A DNA stretch of 64,000 nucleotides from Bradyrhizobium sp. CB1650 (GCF_029761915.1 NZ_CP121695.1:1889501-1953500); one strand, 5' to 3'. Counted from the stretch's first letter, positions 45,068 through 54,732 are shown. The notes: generated by a model not told the origin, from the sequence alone. A program made the numbers and translations.

Positions 45068-46741
45068 ATGACTGGGAAGCCCGACGGCGCCGCGCGCCGG
45101 GCCTTTGTCGTGGCCGCGCTCGTGATCGCGGCAATGACGCTGCTGCGCATCATCTACGCCTCCGCAATCGAGCTGCGTACTGATGAGGCCTATTATTGGA
45201 CCTGGTCGAAGGAGACGGCGCTGAGCTTCCTCGATCATCCCCCGATGATCGCCTGGTTCATCCGCTTCGGCACCGCGATCTTTGGCGATACCACGCTCGG
45301 CGTCCGCTTCGGCGGCATTGTCGCGATGGCGGTCACACAGCTCCTGCTCTTCGACATCGTCCGCCGCGTCACCCACGACGTGCGTGCGGTCGTGCTCGCG
45401 GTGCTGATGCCGGAGGCGGCACTCTATTACGGCCTGCTCATGGCCAAGGTCGCGCCCGACGTCGCCATGATCCCCTTTGCGGTCGCGATGATGTGGTCGT
45501 TGGTCCGGCTCGCGCTGAGCGGCGACGGTCGCTGGTGGCTTGCGGCCGGCCTGTTCGCGGGCCTGTCGGCGCTGTCGAAATTGACCGCGATCATGTTCGC
45601 GCCCGCCGTCGCCGCCTTTCTCCTGGTGCCGGATTGGCGATGGCGCTGGCTGCGTAGCCCCTATCCTTATCTCGCCGTGGTGATCGCGATCGTCGTGTTC
45701 TCGCCGGTGCTGATCTGGAACGCCGGGCACGATTGGGCCTCGTTCCGTTTCCAGGGCGTGCGTGCCACCGCCAATTACGGCATCTCCTTGCGCACCGTCG
45801 GCGACTATATCGGCCTGCAATTCGGCCTGATCGGCTTCGTCATGCTGCCGGTGGTGCTGACAGGCCTGGTGCTGACGGCGTGGCGCGGCTATCGCACCCG
45901 CGAGCCGGTCGCGATCTTGCTGTCTACAGCGGTGCTGGTGCCGTTTCTCTATTTCCTCGCGAAGTCGCTGACGCTCCGGGTCGGCGACACCTGGCCGATG
46001 TTCATGTGGCCGGTCGGCTTCGCTGCTGCCGCCATCAACCTCGCCACTCTGTCGCGCGAAAACTGGTCGGCGCGGATGCTCCGGTCCAGCATCTTCTGGG
46101 CCAAGACGGCGGTCGTATCGGGGATCGCCTTCGTCGTGATCGTGTTCCTCTATTATGTCGCCGCGCCCTGGAATCTCCTCGGCAAGATCGATCCGATCGG
46201 CGCCGAGGCCGGCTATGAGGAGGTCGCGGCGCGTGCGCAGGCCGCGCTGGATGAGACCGGCGCGACCTGGATCGCGACCACGGATTACCGTACCTACGCC
46301 ATGATGCGCTGGCTGTTCAGGGGCCGCGTGCCGGTGATCGAGATCAACGAGCGCGGCCGCTTCCAGGATTTTCGCGATCCGGGCATGGACAGGATCAGAG
46401 GCCATGCCGGGATCTATGTCGGCCGCGAGCCCGACAATCACGCGGCGGTGTGGGAGCAGATTCCCGCCAAGCGCGAGCCGCTGGCAGAGGTCGAACGCCG
46501 CTGGCGCGGCCGCGTGATAGACATCTATGCCCTGGAAAAGCTCACCGGCTGGACTCCGGACCTCGTGCCGCCGAAGGACTCGCCGCTGTTCCAATGGCGG
46601 GTGCTGGCTCTCTTCTCCCTCTCCCCGCAAGCGGGGAGAGGGAGAAGAGCTACTCTTCGTGCTCTTTCTTCCGCAACAGATCCGTCGCGAGGTCGGACAG
46701 CTTCGGCTGCGGCAGCGCGGCGAAGGGCAGCGGCCGCGTGA
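45068..46741 (+). CDS. GT39/ArnT-like membrane glycosyltransferase with repeat-derived tail
   Basis: The 557-residue integral membrane protein has at least ten hydrophobic helices and the acidic loop motif ELRTDEAYYWTWSKE after the first helix, the signature of dolichyl- or undecaprenyl-phosphate sugar transferases (PMT/ArnT superfamily). It would transfer a sugar from a lipid carrier to an envelope acceptor. I start at ATG 45068; a TTG at 45014 is weaker. From about residue 515 the frame reads through a palindromic repeat (LFSLSPQAGRGRR) and then antisense of the opposing gene, so the last 43 residues are probably not ancestral. Confidence 0.87.
   Translation: MTGKPDGAARRAFVVAALVIAAMTLLRIIYASAIELRTDEAYYWTWSKETALSFLDHPPMIAWFIRFGTAIFGDTTLGVRFGGIVAMAVTQLLLFDIVRRVTHDVRAVVLAVLMPEAALYYGLLMAKVAPDVAMIPFAVAMMWSLVRLALSGDGRWWLAAGLFAGLSALSKLTAIMFAPAVAAFLLVPDWRWRWLRSPYPYLAVVIAIVVFSPVLIWNAGHDWASFRFQGVRATANYGISLRTVGDYIGLQFGLIGFVMLPVVLTGLVLTAWRGYRTREPVAILLSTAVLVPFLYFLAKSLTLRVGDTWPMFMWPVGFAAAAINLATLSRENWSARMLRSSIFWAKTAVVSGIAFVVIVFLYYVAAPWNLLGKIDPIGAEAGYEEVAARAQAALDETGATWIATTDYRTYAMMRWLFRGRVPVIEINERGRFQDFRDPGMDRIRGHAGIYVGREPDNHAAVWEQIPAKREPLAEVERRWRGRVIDIYALEKLTGWTPDLVPPKDSPLFQWRVLALFSLSPQAGRGRRATLRALSSATDPSRGRTASAAAARRRAAAA
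46610..46649. repeat. Perfect 19-bp palindrome (ctctccccgc family) between convergent genes
   Basis: The arms ctcttctccctctccccgc and its exact complement flank a 2-base centre. The right arm ends one base before the stop codon of the TIGR01620 gene, while the left arm lies inside the reading frame of the glycosyltransferase. Confidence 0.85.
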
Positions 46742-47678
46742 CGTCGATCGCGGCTAGGCCGAGCCGCGCAGTCAACAATCCATTGAGCACGCCTTCGCCG
46801 AGGCGCTGCGACAGTTTCGCCGCGATGCCGTGGCCGAGCATCTGCTGCACCAGACTGTCGCTCGCGGCCATGCCGCCGGTGATGGCGAGATGGGCGATGA
46901 CGTGGCGGATCAGGCGGATCACGCCGAGCGCGCCGGGCCGGCCGCCATAGAGCCGGGCAAGTTGCCGGATCAGCCGGAGCGAGGCCACGAACACGAACAG
47001 CACGTCGATCAATGCGCGCGGGCTGACCGCGGTCACGATCGAAACCCGCTGCGCGGCCGACGACACCAGCCGCCGCGCCTCCGCATCCAGCGGCGACATC
47101 AACTCGCGCTCGGCGAGGCGGATCATGTCGGCGCCGTCGATGATCTCGCCGGCGTGGCTCTCCAGCGCTGCGCGGGCCCGTGCGAGCTGCGGGTTCTGGT
47201 GCGCGATCTTGAGCAGCTCCTGCACGATGGCGCGGCTCTCGTTCCGATCGTCGCTGGCAAGCACCGCCGTCGCGCGCTGATGCAGCTTCTCGATCGTGAC
47301 GAGCCGCGCCAGGCCGAACGCCTCGCGCCCGATGACGACGGCGAGCGCAAGTGCGGTGACGAAAGCAAGGGCAAGGCCGATGATCCCGAGGCTTTCGCTG
47401 CGCGCAAAGAGATCTCCGATCAGATGGACGACGCCGAGCCCGACTCCCAGCAGCGTCAGGCCGGCGACGCCGGACCAGAACAACGCGCCCCAGGGCAAGC
47501 CGCGCCGCGCAGGAAGCGCTGTTTCGATCGGCACCGGCAGTGTCGACGGATCGGGCTCCGGCGTGATCTGGATCGTGCCGCGACTGATCCGTCCGGTCTC
47601 GTCAGCCTCGGTGACGACGACGCCGGGATCGTCCAGCCGGAACGTCGCCGGCCGCCGCGGCTGGGATCGGTCGTTCAT
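46650..47678 (-). CDS. ycjF: YcjF/TIGR01620 family membrane protein (DUF697)
   Basis: The 342-residue protein has a basic, polar head, two membrane helices (about 63-90 and 98-118), a helical stretch and a C-terminal DUF697-like hydrophobic region (ALIDVLFVFVASLRLIRQLARLYGGRPG). It is always found with a YcjX-type NTPase, and here its ATG overlaps the ycjX stop as ATGA. The pair is linked to envelope stress in enterobacteria; the biochemical role is unknown. Confidence 0.88.
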   Translation of the reverse strand: MNDRSQPRRPATFRLDDPGVVVTEADETGRISRGTIQITPEPDPSTLPVPIETALPARRGLPWGALFWSGVAGLTLLGVGLGVVHLIGDLFARSESLGIIGLALAFVTALALAVVIGREAFGLARLVTIEKLHQRATAVLASDDRNESRAIVQELLKIAHQNPQLARARAALESHAGEIIDGADMIRLAERELMSPLDAEARRLVSSAAQRVSIVTAVSPRALIDVLFVFVASLRLIRQLARLYGGRPGALGVIRLIRHVIAHLAITGGMAASDSLVQQMLGHGIAAKLSQRLGEGVLNGLLTARLGLAAIDVTRPLPFAALPQPKLSDLATDLLRKKEHEE

Positions 47679-49144
47679 AGCAACTTGTCTCCGATCAGAA
47701 ACTGCAGGGCCCGGTCGAGGCGGATGTGAGGCAGCACTGGCTCTTGCGTTCCCTCACGTTCGAGCTTGGGCGGACGGAAGCGCAGAAAGCGGAAATCGCT
47801 CTTCTCCGCCGCGCCGGTGGAAAGGCCACGATAGGCATCGGTGCCGTTGAACAGCGCCTCGGGATCGGCGGGCAGGTCGCCGGGAAAGGTCGCGACCTCC
47901 GTGTTGCCGTCGAAGAACTCGCCGCCCGCGCTCTCGCCCGCCGCCGGCGTCCCCAGGATCGAGGGCAGTCTGTCGCGGCCGTGCGCGACCTGCGCCTCGC
48001 GGGTGGCGCGCACGGCGGCGAGCGCCACCACGTCGATCTCCGCGCCGGTGCTTTCGGCGCGCGCCACGGCACGCATGACCGCGCGGCGCAGCACGGCCTC
48101 GAGCCGGTCGTGACTGGAATGATGCAGATGGTCCGCCTTGGTCGCCGCGAACAGGATGCGGTCGATGCGCGGCCGGAACAGGCTGGAGAGGAACGTGCTG
48201 CGGCCGATGCGGAAGCAATCCAGGATGCCGGCGAGGGCGGCTTCGAGATCGTGCAGCGCCTCGGGGCCGGCGTTGAATGCGGCGAGCGCATCCGCCAGCA
48301 CGATCTGGCGGTCGAGCCGCGCAAAATGATCGCGGAAGAACGGCCGCACCACGACGTCCTTGTAGGCCTCATAGCGGCGGACCATCATCGCCCAGAGCGA
48401 GCCGTCCGGCGCCGGCCTGCCGGCGGGCAGGTCGAGCGGTGCAAAGGTCAGCGCCGGCGTGTCGGCGAGACTGCCGGGCATCAGGAAGCGGCCGGGCGGC
48501 AGCAAGCTCATGGCGAAGCGCTCGTCGCGACAGGCGCGCAAGTAGCCGGTGAAGAGCTTGGCGGCCACGAGCGTCGCCTGCTCGTCCTCGCGCGCCTCCG
48601 GCTTCAGGGTCGAAAGAAGCGCGTGCCACTCGGCGGCAAGATGCGCACGCGGTGCCTCGCGCGACAGCGCGAGACTCTCCGCCGACCACTGCTCGTAGCT
48701 CTTCTGGAGCAGCGGCAGGTCGAGCAGCCATTCGCCGGGATAGTCGACGATGTCGAGCGTCAGGGCGCGGTCCGCGCCGTTCTGGCGCTGGTAGTCGAGG
48801 ACGAGGCGCAGCTCGCTGATGTCGACGGTTGAATTCGGCCAGCGCCGCTCCTCGATCAGCGCACGCAGATGGTTTTCATAGGCAAAGCGCGGCACCGCAT
48901 CGTCGGGCTGCGGCGCCAGATGCGCCCGCGCGATCCGGCCCGACGCATAGGCCTCGAACACCGGAAACCGCCCGCCGCGGGTGAGACCATGGATCAGCGC
49001 GGTGATGAACACCGTCTTGCCGGCCCGCGACAGGCCGGTGACGCCGAGCCGCACCGTCGGGTTGAAGAAGTGCTCGCCATAGTCCATCAGCGCCCGGGCC
49101 GACAGGCGCGCCTCCTCGACCATATCCTGAAAACTGAATGCCAT
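47675..49144 (-). CDS. ycjX: YcjX family P-loop NTPase (DUF463)
   Basis: The 489-residue protein has Walker A GLSRAGKT (residues 37-44) followed by VFITALIHGLTRGGRFPVFEAY, typical of YcjX. Other family features are TLDIVDYPGEWLLDLPLL (switch-like Asp) and RIDRILFAATKADHLHH (base-specificity motif TKAD). It probably binds GTP. ATG 49144 gives a normal start; the frame is open upstream to 49300, with another ATG at 49225 after GGTGGAAGT that cannot be excluded. Overlaps ycjF by 4 bases. Confidence 0.87.
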   Translation of the reverse strand: MAFSFQDMVEEARLSARALMDYGEHFFNPTVRLGVTGLSRAGKTVFITALIHGLTRGGRFPVFEAYASGRIARAHLAPQPDDAVPRFAYENHLRALIEERRWPNSTVDISELRLVLDYQRQNGADRALTLDIVDYPGEWLLDLPLLQKSYEQWSAESLALSREAPRAHLAAEWHALLSTLKPEAREDEQATLVAAKLFTGYLRACRDERFAMSLLPPGRFLMPGSLADTPALTFAPLDLPAGRPAPDGSLWAMMVRRYEAYKDVVVRPFFRDHFARLDRQIVLADALAAFNAGPEALHDLEAALAGILDCFRIGRSTFLSSLFRPRIDRILFAATKADHLHHSSHDRLEAVLRRAVMRAVARAESTGAEIDVVALAAVRATREAQVAHGRDRLPSILGTPAAGESAGGEFFDGNTEVATFPGDLPADPEALFNGTDAYRGLSTGAAEKSDFRFLRFRPPKLEREGTQEPVLPHIRLDRALQFLIGDKLL

Positions 49145-49320
49145 ATGAACGAGGGATCTCGGGCGGGGTACGCAAAATGGATTAGTCACAAAAGTGGCAA
49201 CTGCCTGACGAAAATCAAGCTTCATACTTCCACCGCGTTTGTCGGCGAAGCAGCGGTTGAACTCCCCACCGAGCCTGGAAGACCCATATAAGTGTGCCAT
49301 AGCGTCGCCTTCGGATTGCC

Positions 49321-50010
49321 ATGACTGCCTTCAAGCAACTCGCGTCAAGCTCGGTTCATGCCGCGGCCGACGTGATCGGCTGGAACTACGATCGCGCCGA
49401 GCTGATCGCCGATGGCATCGTCCACGCCATCGGCGTGCTCGCCGGCATCGTTGCCGCAACCGTGCTGGTGGTGCTCGCAGCGGTCCATGCCAGCGCGGTC
49501 GATATCGTCGGTGTGTCGATCTACGTCGCCGGCCTGCTCTCGATGCTGGTGCTGTCGGCGACCTATAATCTGTGGCCGGTGTCGCCGGCCAAATGGGTGC
49601 TGCGGCGCTTCGACCATTCCGCGATCTATCTTCTGATCGCCGCGACCTATACGCCGTTCATCCTGGAGCTGAAGGACAGCGTGTTCGCGCTGGCACTGCT
49701 CGTCTGCGTCTGGTGCGTGGCGATCCTGGGCATCGTGCTGAAGCTCGCCTGGCCCGGCCGGTTCGACCGCGTCTCGATCGGCATCTATCTGGCCATGGGC
49801 TGGAGCGGCCTGATGCTCTACGACGCCGTGGTCAAGGCGCTGCCTGCGATGGCGCTCGGCCTCGTGGTCGCGGGCGGCGCGCTCTATTCGCTCGGCGTGA
49901 TCTTCCACGCCTGGCGGCGCCTGCGTTTCCAGAATGCGATCTGGCACGGCTTTGTCTTGGCCGGCGCGGCGTGCCATTATACCGCGGTGCTCGACCTCGT
50001 GTTGAGCTGA
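49321..50010 (+). CDS. Hemolysin III / PAQR family membrane protein
   Basis: The 229-residue protein has seven predicted membrane helices and the conserved metal-site residues of the family: AELIADGIVHAIG at the first helix, FDHSAIYLLIAATYTPF, and IWHGFVLAGAACHY near the end. Bacterial members are poorly understood; homologues in eukaryotes are progestin/adiponectin receptors with hydrolase-like zinc sites. A dispersed promoter region of about 170 bases separates it from the divergent ycjX. Confidence 0.92.
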   Translation: MTAFKQLASSSVHAAADVIGWNYDRAELIADGIVHAIGVLAGIVAATVLVVLAAVHASAVDIVGVSIYVAGLLSMLVLSATYNLWPVSPAKWVLRRFDHSAIYLLIAATYTPFILELKDSVFALALLVCVWCVAILGIVLKLAWPGRFDRVSIGIYLAMGWSGLMLYDAVVKALPAMALGLVVAGGALYSLGVIFHAWRRLRFQNAIWHGFVLAGAACHYTAVLDLVLS

Positions 50011-50050
50011 GCAAGACCAAAAGCGGTATAAGAATAAGAGGAGACGTCCC

Positions 50051-50845
50051 ATGCAGGTGGCCGGCAAGGTCGTGGTCGTCACGGGCGGCGCCAATGGCAT
50101 CGGCAGGGCGCTGTGCGAGGCCCTCCATCGTGCGGGTTCGGCCAAGGTGGTGGTCGCGGACATGGAGGCTGCCGGCGCACGGGCGGTGGCAGCGACCGTG
50201 GACGGAGCCGCCTTCAAGTGCGACGTCGCGCAGGAAAAGGACATCGCTCACGTCATCGAGGAAACCGAGCGGCAGTTCGGCCCGATCGACCTGTTCTGCT
50301 CCAATGCCGGGATCGGCGGCGGCTTCGATCCGATGTCGGTGAATGCCGGCGGCACCTCGGACGAGCCCTGGCAGCGGAGCTGGGCGATCCATGTCATGGC
50401 TCACGTCTATGCGGCGCGACACCTTGTCCCACGCATGAAAGCGCGCGGCGGCGGCTATTTCCTCAACACGATCTCGGCCGCGGGCCTGCTGTCGCAGGTC
50501 GGCAGCCCGGCTTATTCGACCACCAAGCACGCCGCCGTGGGCTTTGCGGAAAATCTCGCGATCTCGCACAAGGCCCACAACATCCGCGTCTCGATCCTGT
50601 GCCCGCAGGGCGTCGACACCAACATGCTGCGCTCGATCCCGAAGGGCCCGCAATCCGGCGACGGCGACCTCACGCCCGAGCAGGTCGCAAGCGACGCGCT
50701 CGCCGGCATCGAGCAGGAGACGTTCCTGATCTTGCCGCATCCGCAGGTGCTCGGCTACATGCGCAAGAAGACCGAGAATTACGACCGCTGGATCGGCGGC
50801 ATGGCCAAGATCCAGGCGAAGATGCGTGAGGAGTTCGGGAAGTAG
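50051..50845 (+). CDS. Short-chain dehydrogenase/reductase
   Basis: The 264-residue enzyme has the Rossmann nucleotide motif TGGANGIGRAL, NAGIGG after strand 4, the catalytic Ser in NTISAAGL and the YSTTKHA Tyr/Lys pair. The acidic residue after strand 2 (VVADMEAAG) suggests NAD rather than NADP. It is 40 bases behind the hemolysin III gene and followed by a dispersed repeat. Substrate unknown. Confidence 0.92.
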   Translation: MQVAGKVVVVTGGANGIGRALCEALHRAGSAKVVVADMEAAGARAVAATVDGAAFKCDVAQEKDIAHVIEETERQFGPIDLFCSNAGIGGGFDPMSVNAGGTSDEPWQRSWAIHVMAHVYAARHLVPRMKARGGGYFLNTISAAGLLSQVGSPAYSTTKHAAVGFAENLAISHKAHNIRVSILCPQGVDTNMLRSIPKGPQSGDGDLTPEQVASDALAGIEQETFLILPHPQVLGYMRKKTENYDRWIGGMAKIQAKMREEFGK

Positions 50846-50871
50846 GTGCTGCTGTCACCACACACACCGCA

Positions 50872-50970
50872 GTCATTCCCCGCGAAAGCGGGGAATCCAG
50901 TACGCCGCGGCTTCTCCGCCATTCGTCACCGCCTCGAATACTGGATCGCCCGCCTTCGCGGGCGATGACA
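50872..50970. repeat. Dispersed repeat (tcattccccgcgaaagcgg family), copy 2
   Basis: gtcattccccgcgaaagcggggaatccagt on the left pairs in kind with actggatcgcccgccttcgcgggcgatgaca on the right. Lies between convergent genes. Confidence 0.85.
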
Positions 50971-50988
50971 CCGAATGTGGTGCGCCCG

Positions 50989-52611
50989 CTAGTGTTTCTG
51001 CGCGTAGAGCAGCGGCACTGCCGAATCCACGACGACCTCGACCAGGCTCGTGCCCTCGAACGCCATGGCGCGCTTCAGCGCCGCGCCGAGCTCTCCGGCC
51101 TTCGTCACCCGCGCTGCATCGCAGCCCATGCCTGCGGCGAGCTTGACGAAATCGATTCCCGGCAGCTCCAGCCCCGGCACGTTGCGCACCTGCATCACCT
51201 GGCTGAACGAGCGCATCGCGCCGTAGCCGGAATTGTTGATGACGACGACGGTGAGCGGCAGCTTGCGCTGCGCGGCGGTCCACAGTGCCTGGATCGAATA
51301 CATCGCCGAGCCGTCGCCAATCAGGCACACGGTGCGCTGCGCTGGTCTGCCGAGCGCCATGCCGACCGCGGCCGGCAGCGAGTAGCCGAGGCCGCCGCTC
51401 GCCATCGTATAGAAACTGTCCTGTCCGCGCATCGGCATGAATTTCTGCATCGCCGGCCGGTGCGAGGGCACCTCCTCGACCAGCGATGCGCCATCCGGCA
51501 TCGCTTGCGATAACGAATGCAGCAGGAACTCCACCGGCAGCGGATCGGCGGCCGTTGGTGCCGGCGGCAGCGTACGGCCTTTCGGGGTACCCCGTTTGCT
51601 CTCCGGCAGCAGGTCGAGCAGCATGGTGAGCGCCGGCTTCATGGTGGCGATGATGCTGCTGCCGACCGGCGTCACCGCGGCCGCATCCGGATCGTCGGTG
51701 ATCTGGAAAATCGTCGCGCCGCCATCGAAGATCGATGCATGGCCCTCGACATGGAAGGTGAAGACCGGCGCGCCGATCACGACGACAAGATCATGCTCGC
51801 GCAGTGCGTCGGATAATTGCGCAGGCGAGGCGTGCAGGAAGCCGGAAAATTGCGGATGACGCTCGGGGAACGAGCAGCGCGCCGAGAACGGGCTGACCCA
51901 GACGCTCGCCTTGGCCTTCTCGGCGACGCGCACCATCAGTTCGACCGCGCCGGCGCGATCGACGCCGGGGCCGACCACGAGGGCGGGATGCTTGGCTGAA
52001 CCGAGCGCCGTGGCCAGCGCCTTCATCGCCTCCGGTTCGGGGCCCACTTCCCGGCTGACCTTGCGCGCCTCGATCGGCGCGGTCGCATGCGTCCAGTCGT
52101 CGATCGGGATCGACACGAAGGTCGGCCCGCAGGGCGGCTGCATCGCGGTGTAATAGGCGCGCGCGATCGCGGCCGGCACGTCCTCGGGCCGCGCCGGCTC
52201 GACGCTGTACTTCACATAGGGCCGCGGAAACTCGGAGGCGCGTTCGGCATAGAGGAACGCTTGCAGTGGCAGGATCGATCGCGCCTGCTGACCTGCGGTG
52301 ATAACCAGCGGCGTCTGGTTGCGGTGGGCGGTGTAGATGTTGCCGAGCGCATTGCCGACGCCGGCCGCCGAATGCAGGTTGACGAAGCCGGCATTGCGCG
52401 TCGCCTGGGCATAGCCGTCAGCCATGCCAACCGCGCTCGCTTCCTGGAGCGCCAGCACGTAGTCGATGTCGTCGGGCCAGTCGCTGAGGAACGGCAGCTC
52501 GGTCGATCCGGGATTGCCGAACACCTTGTTGATGCCGAAGGATCGCAGCAGGTCGAGGGTCGCCTGCTTCACGGTGACGGATTTGCCGCCGGACTTGCCG
52601 TTTTTTGACAT
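50989..52611 (-). CDS. mdlC: Benzoylformate decarboxylase-like TPP enzyme
   Basis: The 540-residue protein follows the mandelate-pathway enzyme of Pseudomonas putida at its key sites: the active-site Ser in GNPGSTELPF, the Glu in LQEASAVGMADGYAQ, the His in NLHSAAGVGNALGN, the His in FPERHPQFSGFL and the TPP motif GDGSAMYSIQALW. It would decarboxylate benzoylformate or a similar 2-oxo acid to the aldehyde. ATG 52611 is chosen over the longer frame that runs into a dispersed repeat. No other mandelate genes are present, so the natural substrate is open. Confidence 0.87.
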   Translation of the reverse strand: MSKNGKSGGKSVTVKQATLDLLRSFGINKVFGNPGSTELPFLSDWPDDIDYVLALQEASAVGMADGYAQATRNAGFVNLHSAAGVGNALGNIYTAHRNQTPLVITAGQQARSILPLQAFLYAERASEFPRPYVKYSVEPARPEDVPAAIARAYYTAMQPPCGPTFVSIPIDDWTHATAPIEARKVSREVGPEPEAMKALATALGSAKHPALVVGPGVDRAGAVELMVRVAEKAKASVWVSPFSARCSFPERHPQFSGFLHASPAQLSDALREHDLVVVIGAPVFTFHVEGHASIFDGGATIFQITDDPDAAAVTPVGSSIIATMKPALTMLLDLLPESKRGTPKGRTLPPAPTAADPLPVEFLLHSLSQAMPDGASLVEEVPSHRPAMQKFMPMRGQDSFYTMASGGLGYSLPAAVGMALGRPAQRTVCLIGDGSAMYSIQALWTAAQRKLPLTVVVINNSGYGAMRSFSQVMQVRNVPGLELPGIDFVKLAAGMGCDAARVTKAGELGAALKRAMAFEGTSLVEVVVDSAVPLLYAQKH

Positions 52612-52651
52612 TGTTTCCGTCCCTTGTTGTTTATTGACGCTGGTAGTTCCA

Positions 52652-52732
52652 CCGTCATTGCGAGCGCAGCGAAGCAATCCAGACTGCCGCCGCGGAAAGA
52701 GTCTGGAGTGCTTCACTTCGCTCGCAATGACG
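52652..52732. repeat. Dispersed repeat (cgtcattgcgagcg family), copy 3
   Basis: ccgtcattgcgagcgcagcgaagcaatccaga faces tctggagtgcttcacttcgctcgcaatgacg. Same family as 30518 and 35807. Confidence 0.85.
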
Positions 52733-52752
52733 AGGAAGTGGCGCCGTATTCG

Positions 52753-53604
52753 TTACCACACCGCCGTGCCCTTCATCGTCGGCTGCCCTTCGGCGTTCGC
52801 GGTCCACAGCTCCATGCTCTCGCCGCTGTCATTGGCGTTGATGGAGAACTCCGTGCCTTCGAACAGCGGCTGCACGCCGCGATAGGTAAATTTCTTCGGG
52901 GCCTTGCCGCCGCGCAGTTTTGCCGCCAGCTCGATGATGAACGCGGCCTGCAGTGGTCCGTGGAAGATCAGCCCCGGATACCCCTCGACCTTGGTGACGT
53001 AGTCGCGGTCGTAGTGGATGCGATGGCCGTTGAAGGTCAGCGCGGAGTAGCGGAACAGCAGCACGGGGTCGGAGACATGCGTCTCGCGGTGCTGTGCCTT
53101 CGGCGGCGGGGGCGGGGTCTTCGCAGGTGCAGCCTGCGTGCTCGTCATCTCGCGATAGACGATGTCCTGCCGCTCGCGGATGGCAACGCCGCGCGGCGAG
53201 CTCACGCTGTGCTCGACCGAGACGAAGCACAGCGTGCCGGTCGAGCCGGACTTCACCTGCACATCGGCGATGCGCGAGCTGCGCGTCGACTCGTCGCCGA
53301 CACGCAGCGGGTCCAGGAATTCGATCTCGCCGCCGGCCCACATCCGGCGCGGCAGCGGCACGGGCGGCAGGAAGCCACCGCGCGTCGGATGGCCGTCGGG
53401 CCCGAGCATCGACATCGGAAACACCGGCTGCGCGAGGCACCAGTGCGCCGTGAACGGTGCGGCGTCACCCTTCTTGGGCTCGCCGACTTCCTGAAACAGC
53501 GTCGCGCGCAGGCCTTTCACGAGCTGCGCGGTGACGATGTCGGTGGCCTCCTGGGTGCGGCCGATCCATTGCCGCAAATGATCGATGTCGAGCTTCTCGG
53601 TCAT
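52753..53604 (-). CDS. MaoC/FAS1-like hotdog dehydratase (mesaconyl-C4-CoA hydratase type)
   Basis: The 283-residue protein has an N-terminal FAS1-like hotdog domain (GGFLPPVPLPRRMWAGGEIEFLDPLRVGD) and a C-terminal MaoC hydratase domain with the catalytic His/Asp motif in LTFNGHRIHYDRDYV and FHGPLQAAFIIELA. The family includes mesaconyl-C4-CoA and 3-methylfumaryl-CoA hydratases that act on dicarboxylic acyl-CoAs. It is the last gene of an operon with a dehydrogenase and a CoA-transferase, 15 bases behind the transferase. The exact substrate is inferred, not shown. Confidence 0.83.
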   Translation of the reverse strand: MTEKLDIDHLRQWIGRTQEATDIVTAQLVKGLRATLFQEVGEPKKGDAAPFTAHWCLAQPVFPMSMLGPDGHPTRGGFLPPVPLPRRMWAGGEIEFLDPLRVGDESTRSSRIADVQVKSGSTGTLCFVSVEHSVSSPRGVAIRERQDIVYREMTSTQAAPAKTPPPPPKAQHRETHVSDPVLLFRYSALTFNGHRIHYDRDYVTKVEGYPGLIFHGPLQAAFIIELAAKLRGGKAPKKFTYRGVQPLFEGTEFSINANDSGESMELWTANAEGQPTMKGTAVW

Positions 53605-53619
53605 GACGCCTCGCTCTCG

Positions 53620-54723
53620 TTATTTCTTTGGCTCGGGACGTTCGCCGATGCCGGGCACGGCACCATAGCTGCGCGTCTCGCCGACGATGATAGGCGCCGG
53701 CGCGGGATAGCTGACGCGGCCGTTCGGCGTGTCGACCTCGATGCGGCGCAGATGCGGATGGCTGGCGAGGTCGGCCATGGTGTTGACCTCGGCAAACGCG
53801 ATGTCGGCATCGGACAGCCGCTTCAAGAGCTTGTCCCGTGTCATCTTCCCGAAGGCATCCGCAACCGTCTTGTCGGTGAAGTCGCGGTTGCGCACGCGCT
53901 CGACCATATTGGCGACGCGCGGATCGCTCGGCAGATTGGGCTGATCCAGCACCTCGGCGCAGAGCGTCTTCCATTCCCGCTCGCTCTGGATCGAGATCAG
54001 AATGTCCTTGCCGTCTTGGGAAGTGAACACGCCGTAAGGCGCGATCGAGGGATGGCGGAGGCCCATGCGCTTCGGCGGATTGCCGGCTTCGGAATTGAGC
54101 AGCGGCACGGTGAGCCAATCCGCCATCACGTCGAACATGGAGATGCGGATGTCGGCGCCCTTGCCGCTGCGCCCGCGCGCGATCAGCGCCTCGAGGATTG
54201 CGGCATGCGCGGTCGCGCCGGTCGCGACGTCGACGATGGACATGCCGACGCGCGAAGCGCCGTCGGGATTGCCGGTGATCGAGGCGAGCCCGCTCTCGGC
54301 CTGGATCAGGAGATCATAGGCCTTGCGATGCGCGTAAGGACCCTCGTCGCCATAGCCGGTGATGGTGCAGGAGATCAGCTTCGGATAGTCCTTCAGGAGC
54401 CGCTCGCGCGAGAAGCCGAGCTTGTCCATCGAGCCGGGCTTGAGATTTTGCACCAGCACGTCCGCGCTCGCGATCAGCTTTTCCAACTCGGCGCGGCCTT
54501 CTTTGGTGGCCAGATCGACCACTGCCGACTGCTTGCCGCGGTTGAGCCAGACGAAATAGCTGCTCTGGCCCTTGGCCGCTGCGTCATAGCCGCGCGCGAA
54601 ATCGCCCTCGGGCCGCTCGATCTTGATGACTTCCGCGCCGGCATCCGCCAGGCGCGACGAGCAGAACGGCGCCGCGACCGCCTGCTCGACCGCAATCACC
54701 CTGATCCCGTCAAGTGCGCCCAT
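53620..54723 (-). CDS. Class III CoA-transferase (CaiB/BaiF family)
   Basis: The 367-residue protein begins DGIRVIAVEQAVAAPFCSSRLADAGAEVIKIERP, has NRGKQSAVVDL, and the catalytic Asp in HRKAYDLLIQAESGLASI. It would activate a free acid by moving CoA from another acyl-CoA. GAGG lies 8 bases before ATG 54723. Placed between an acyl-CoA dehydrogenase and a dicarboxyl-CoA type hydratase, it probably makes the CoA thioester that the other two use. Confidence 0.9.
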   Translation of the reverse strand: MGALDGIRVIAVEQAVAAPFCSSRLADAGAEVIKIERPEGDFARGYDAAAKGQSSYFVWLNRGKQSAVVDLATKEGRAELEKLIASADVLVQNLKPGSMDKLGFSRERLLKDYPKLISCTITGYGDEGPYAHRKAYDLLIQAESGLASITGNPDGASRVGMSIVDVATGATAHAAILEALIARGRSGKGADIRISMFDVMADWLTVPLLNSEAGNPPKRMGLRHPSIAPYGVFTSQDGKDILISIQSEREWKTLCAEVLDQPNLPSDPRVANMVERVRNRDFTDKTVADAFGKMTRDKLLKRLSDADIAFAEVNTMADLASHPHLRRIEVDTPNGRVSYPAPAPIIVGETRSYGAVPGIGERPEPKK

Positions 54724-54732
54724 GATGCGACC

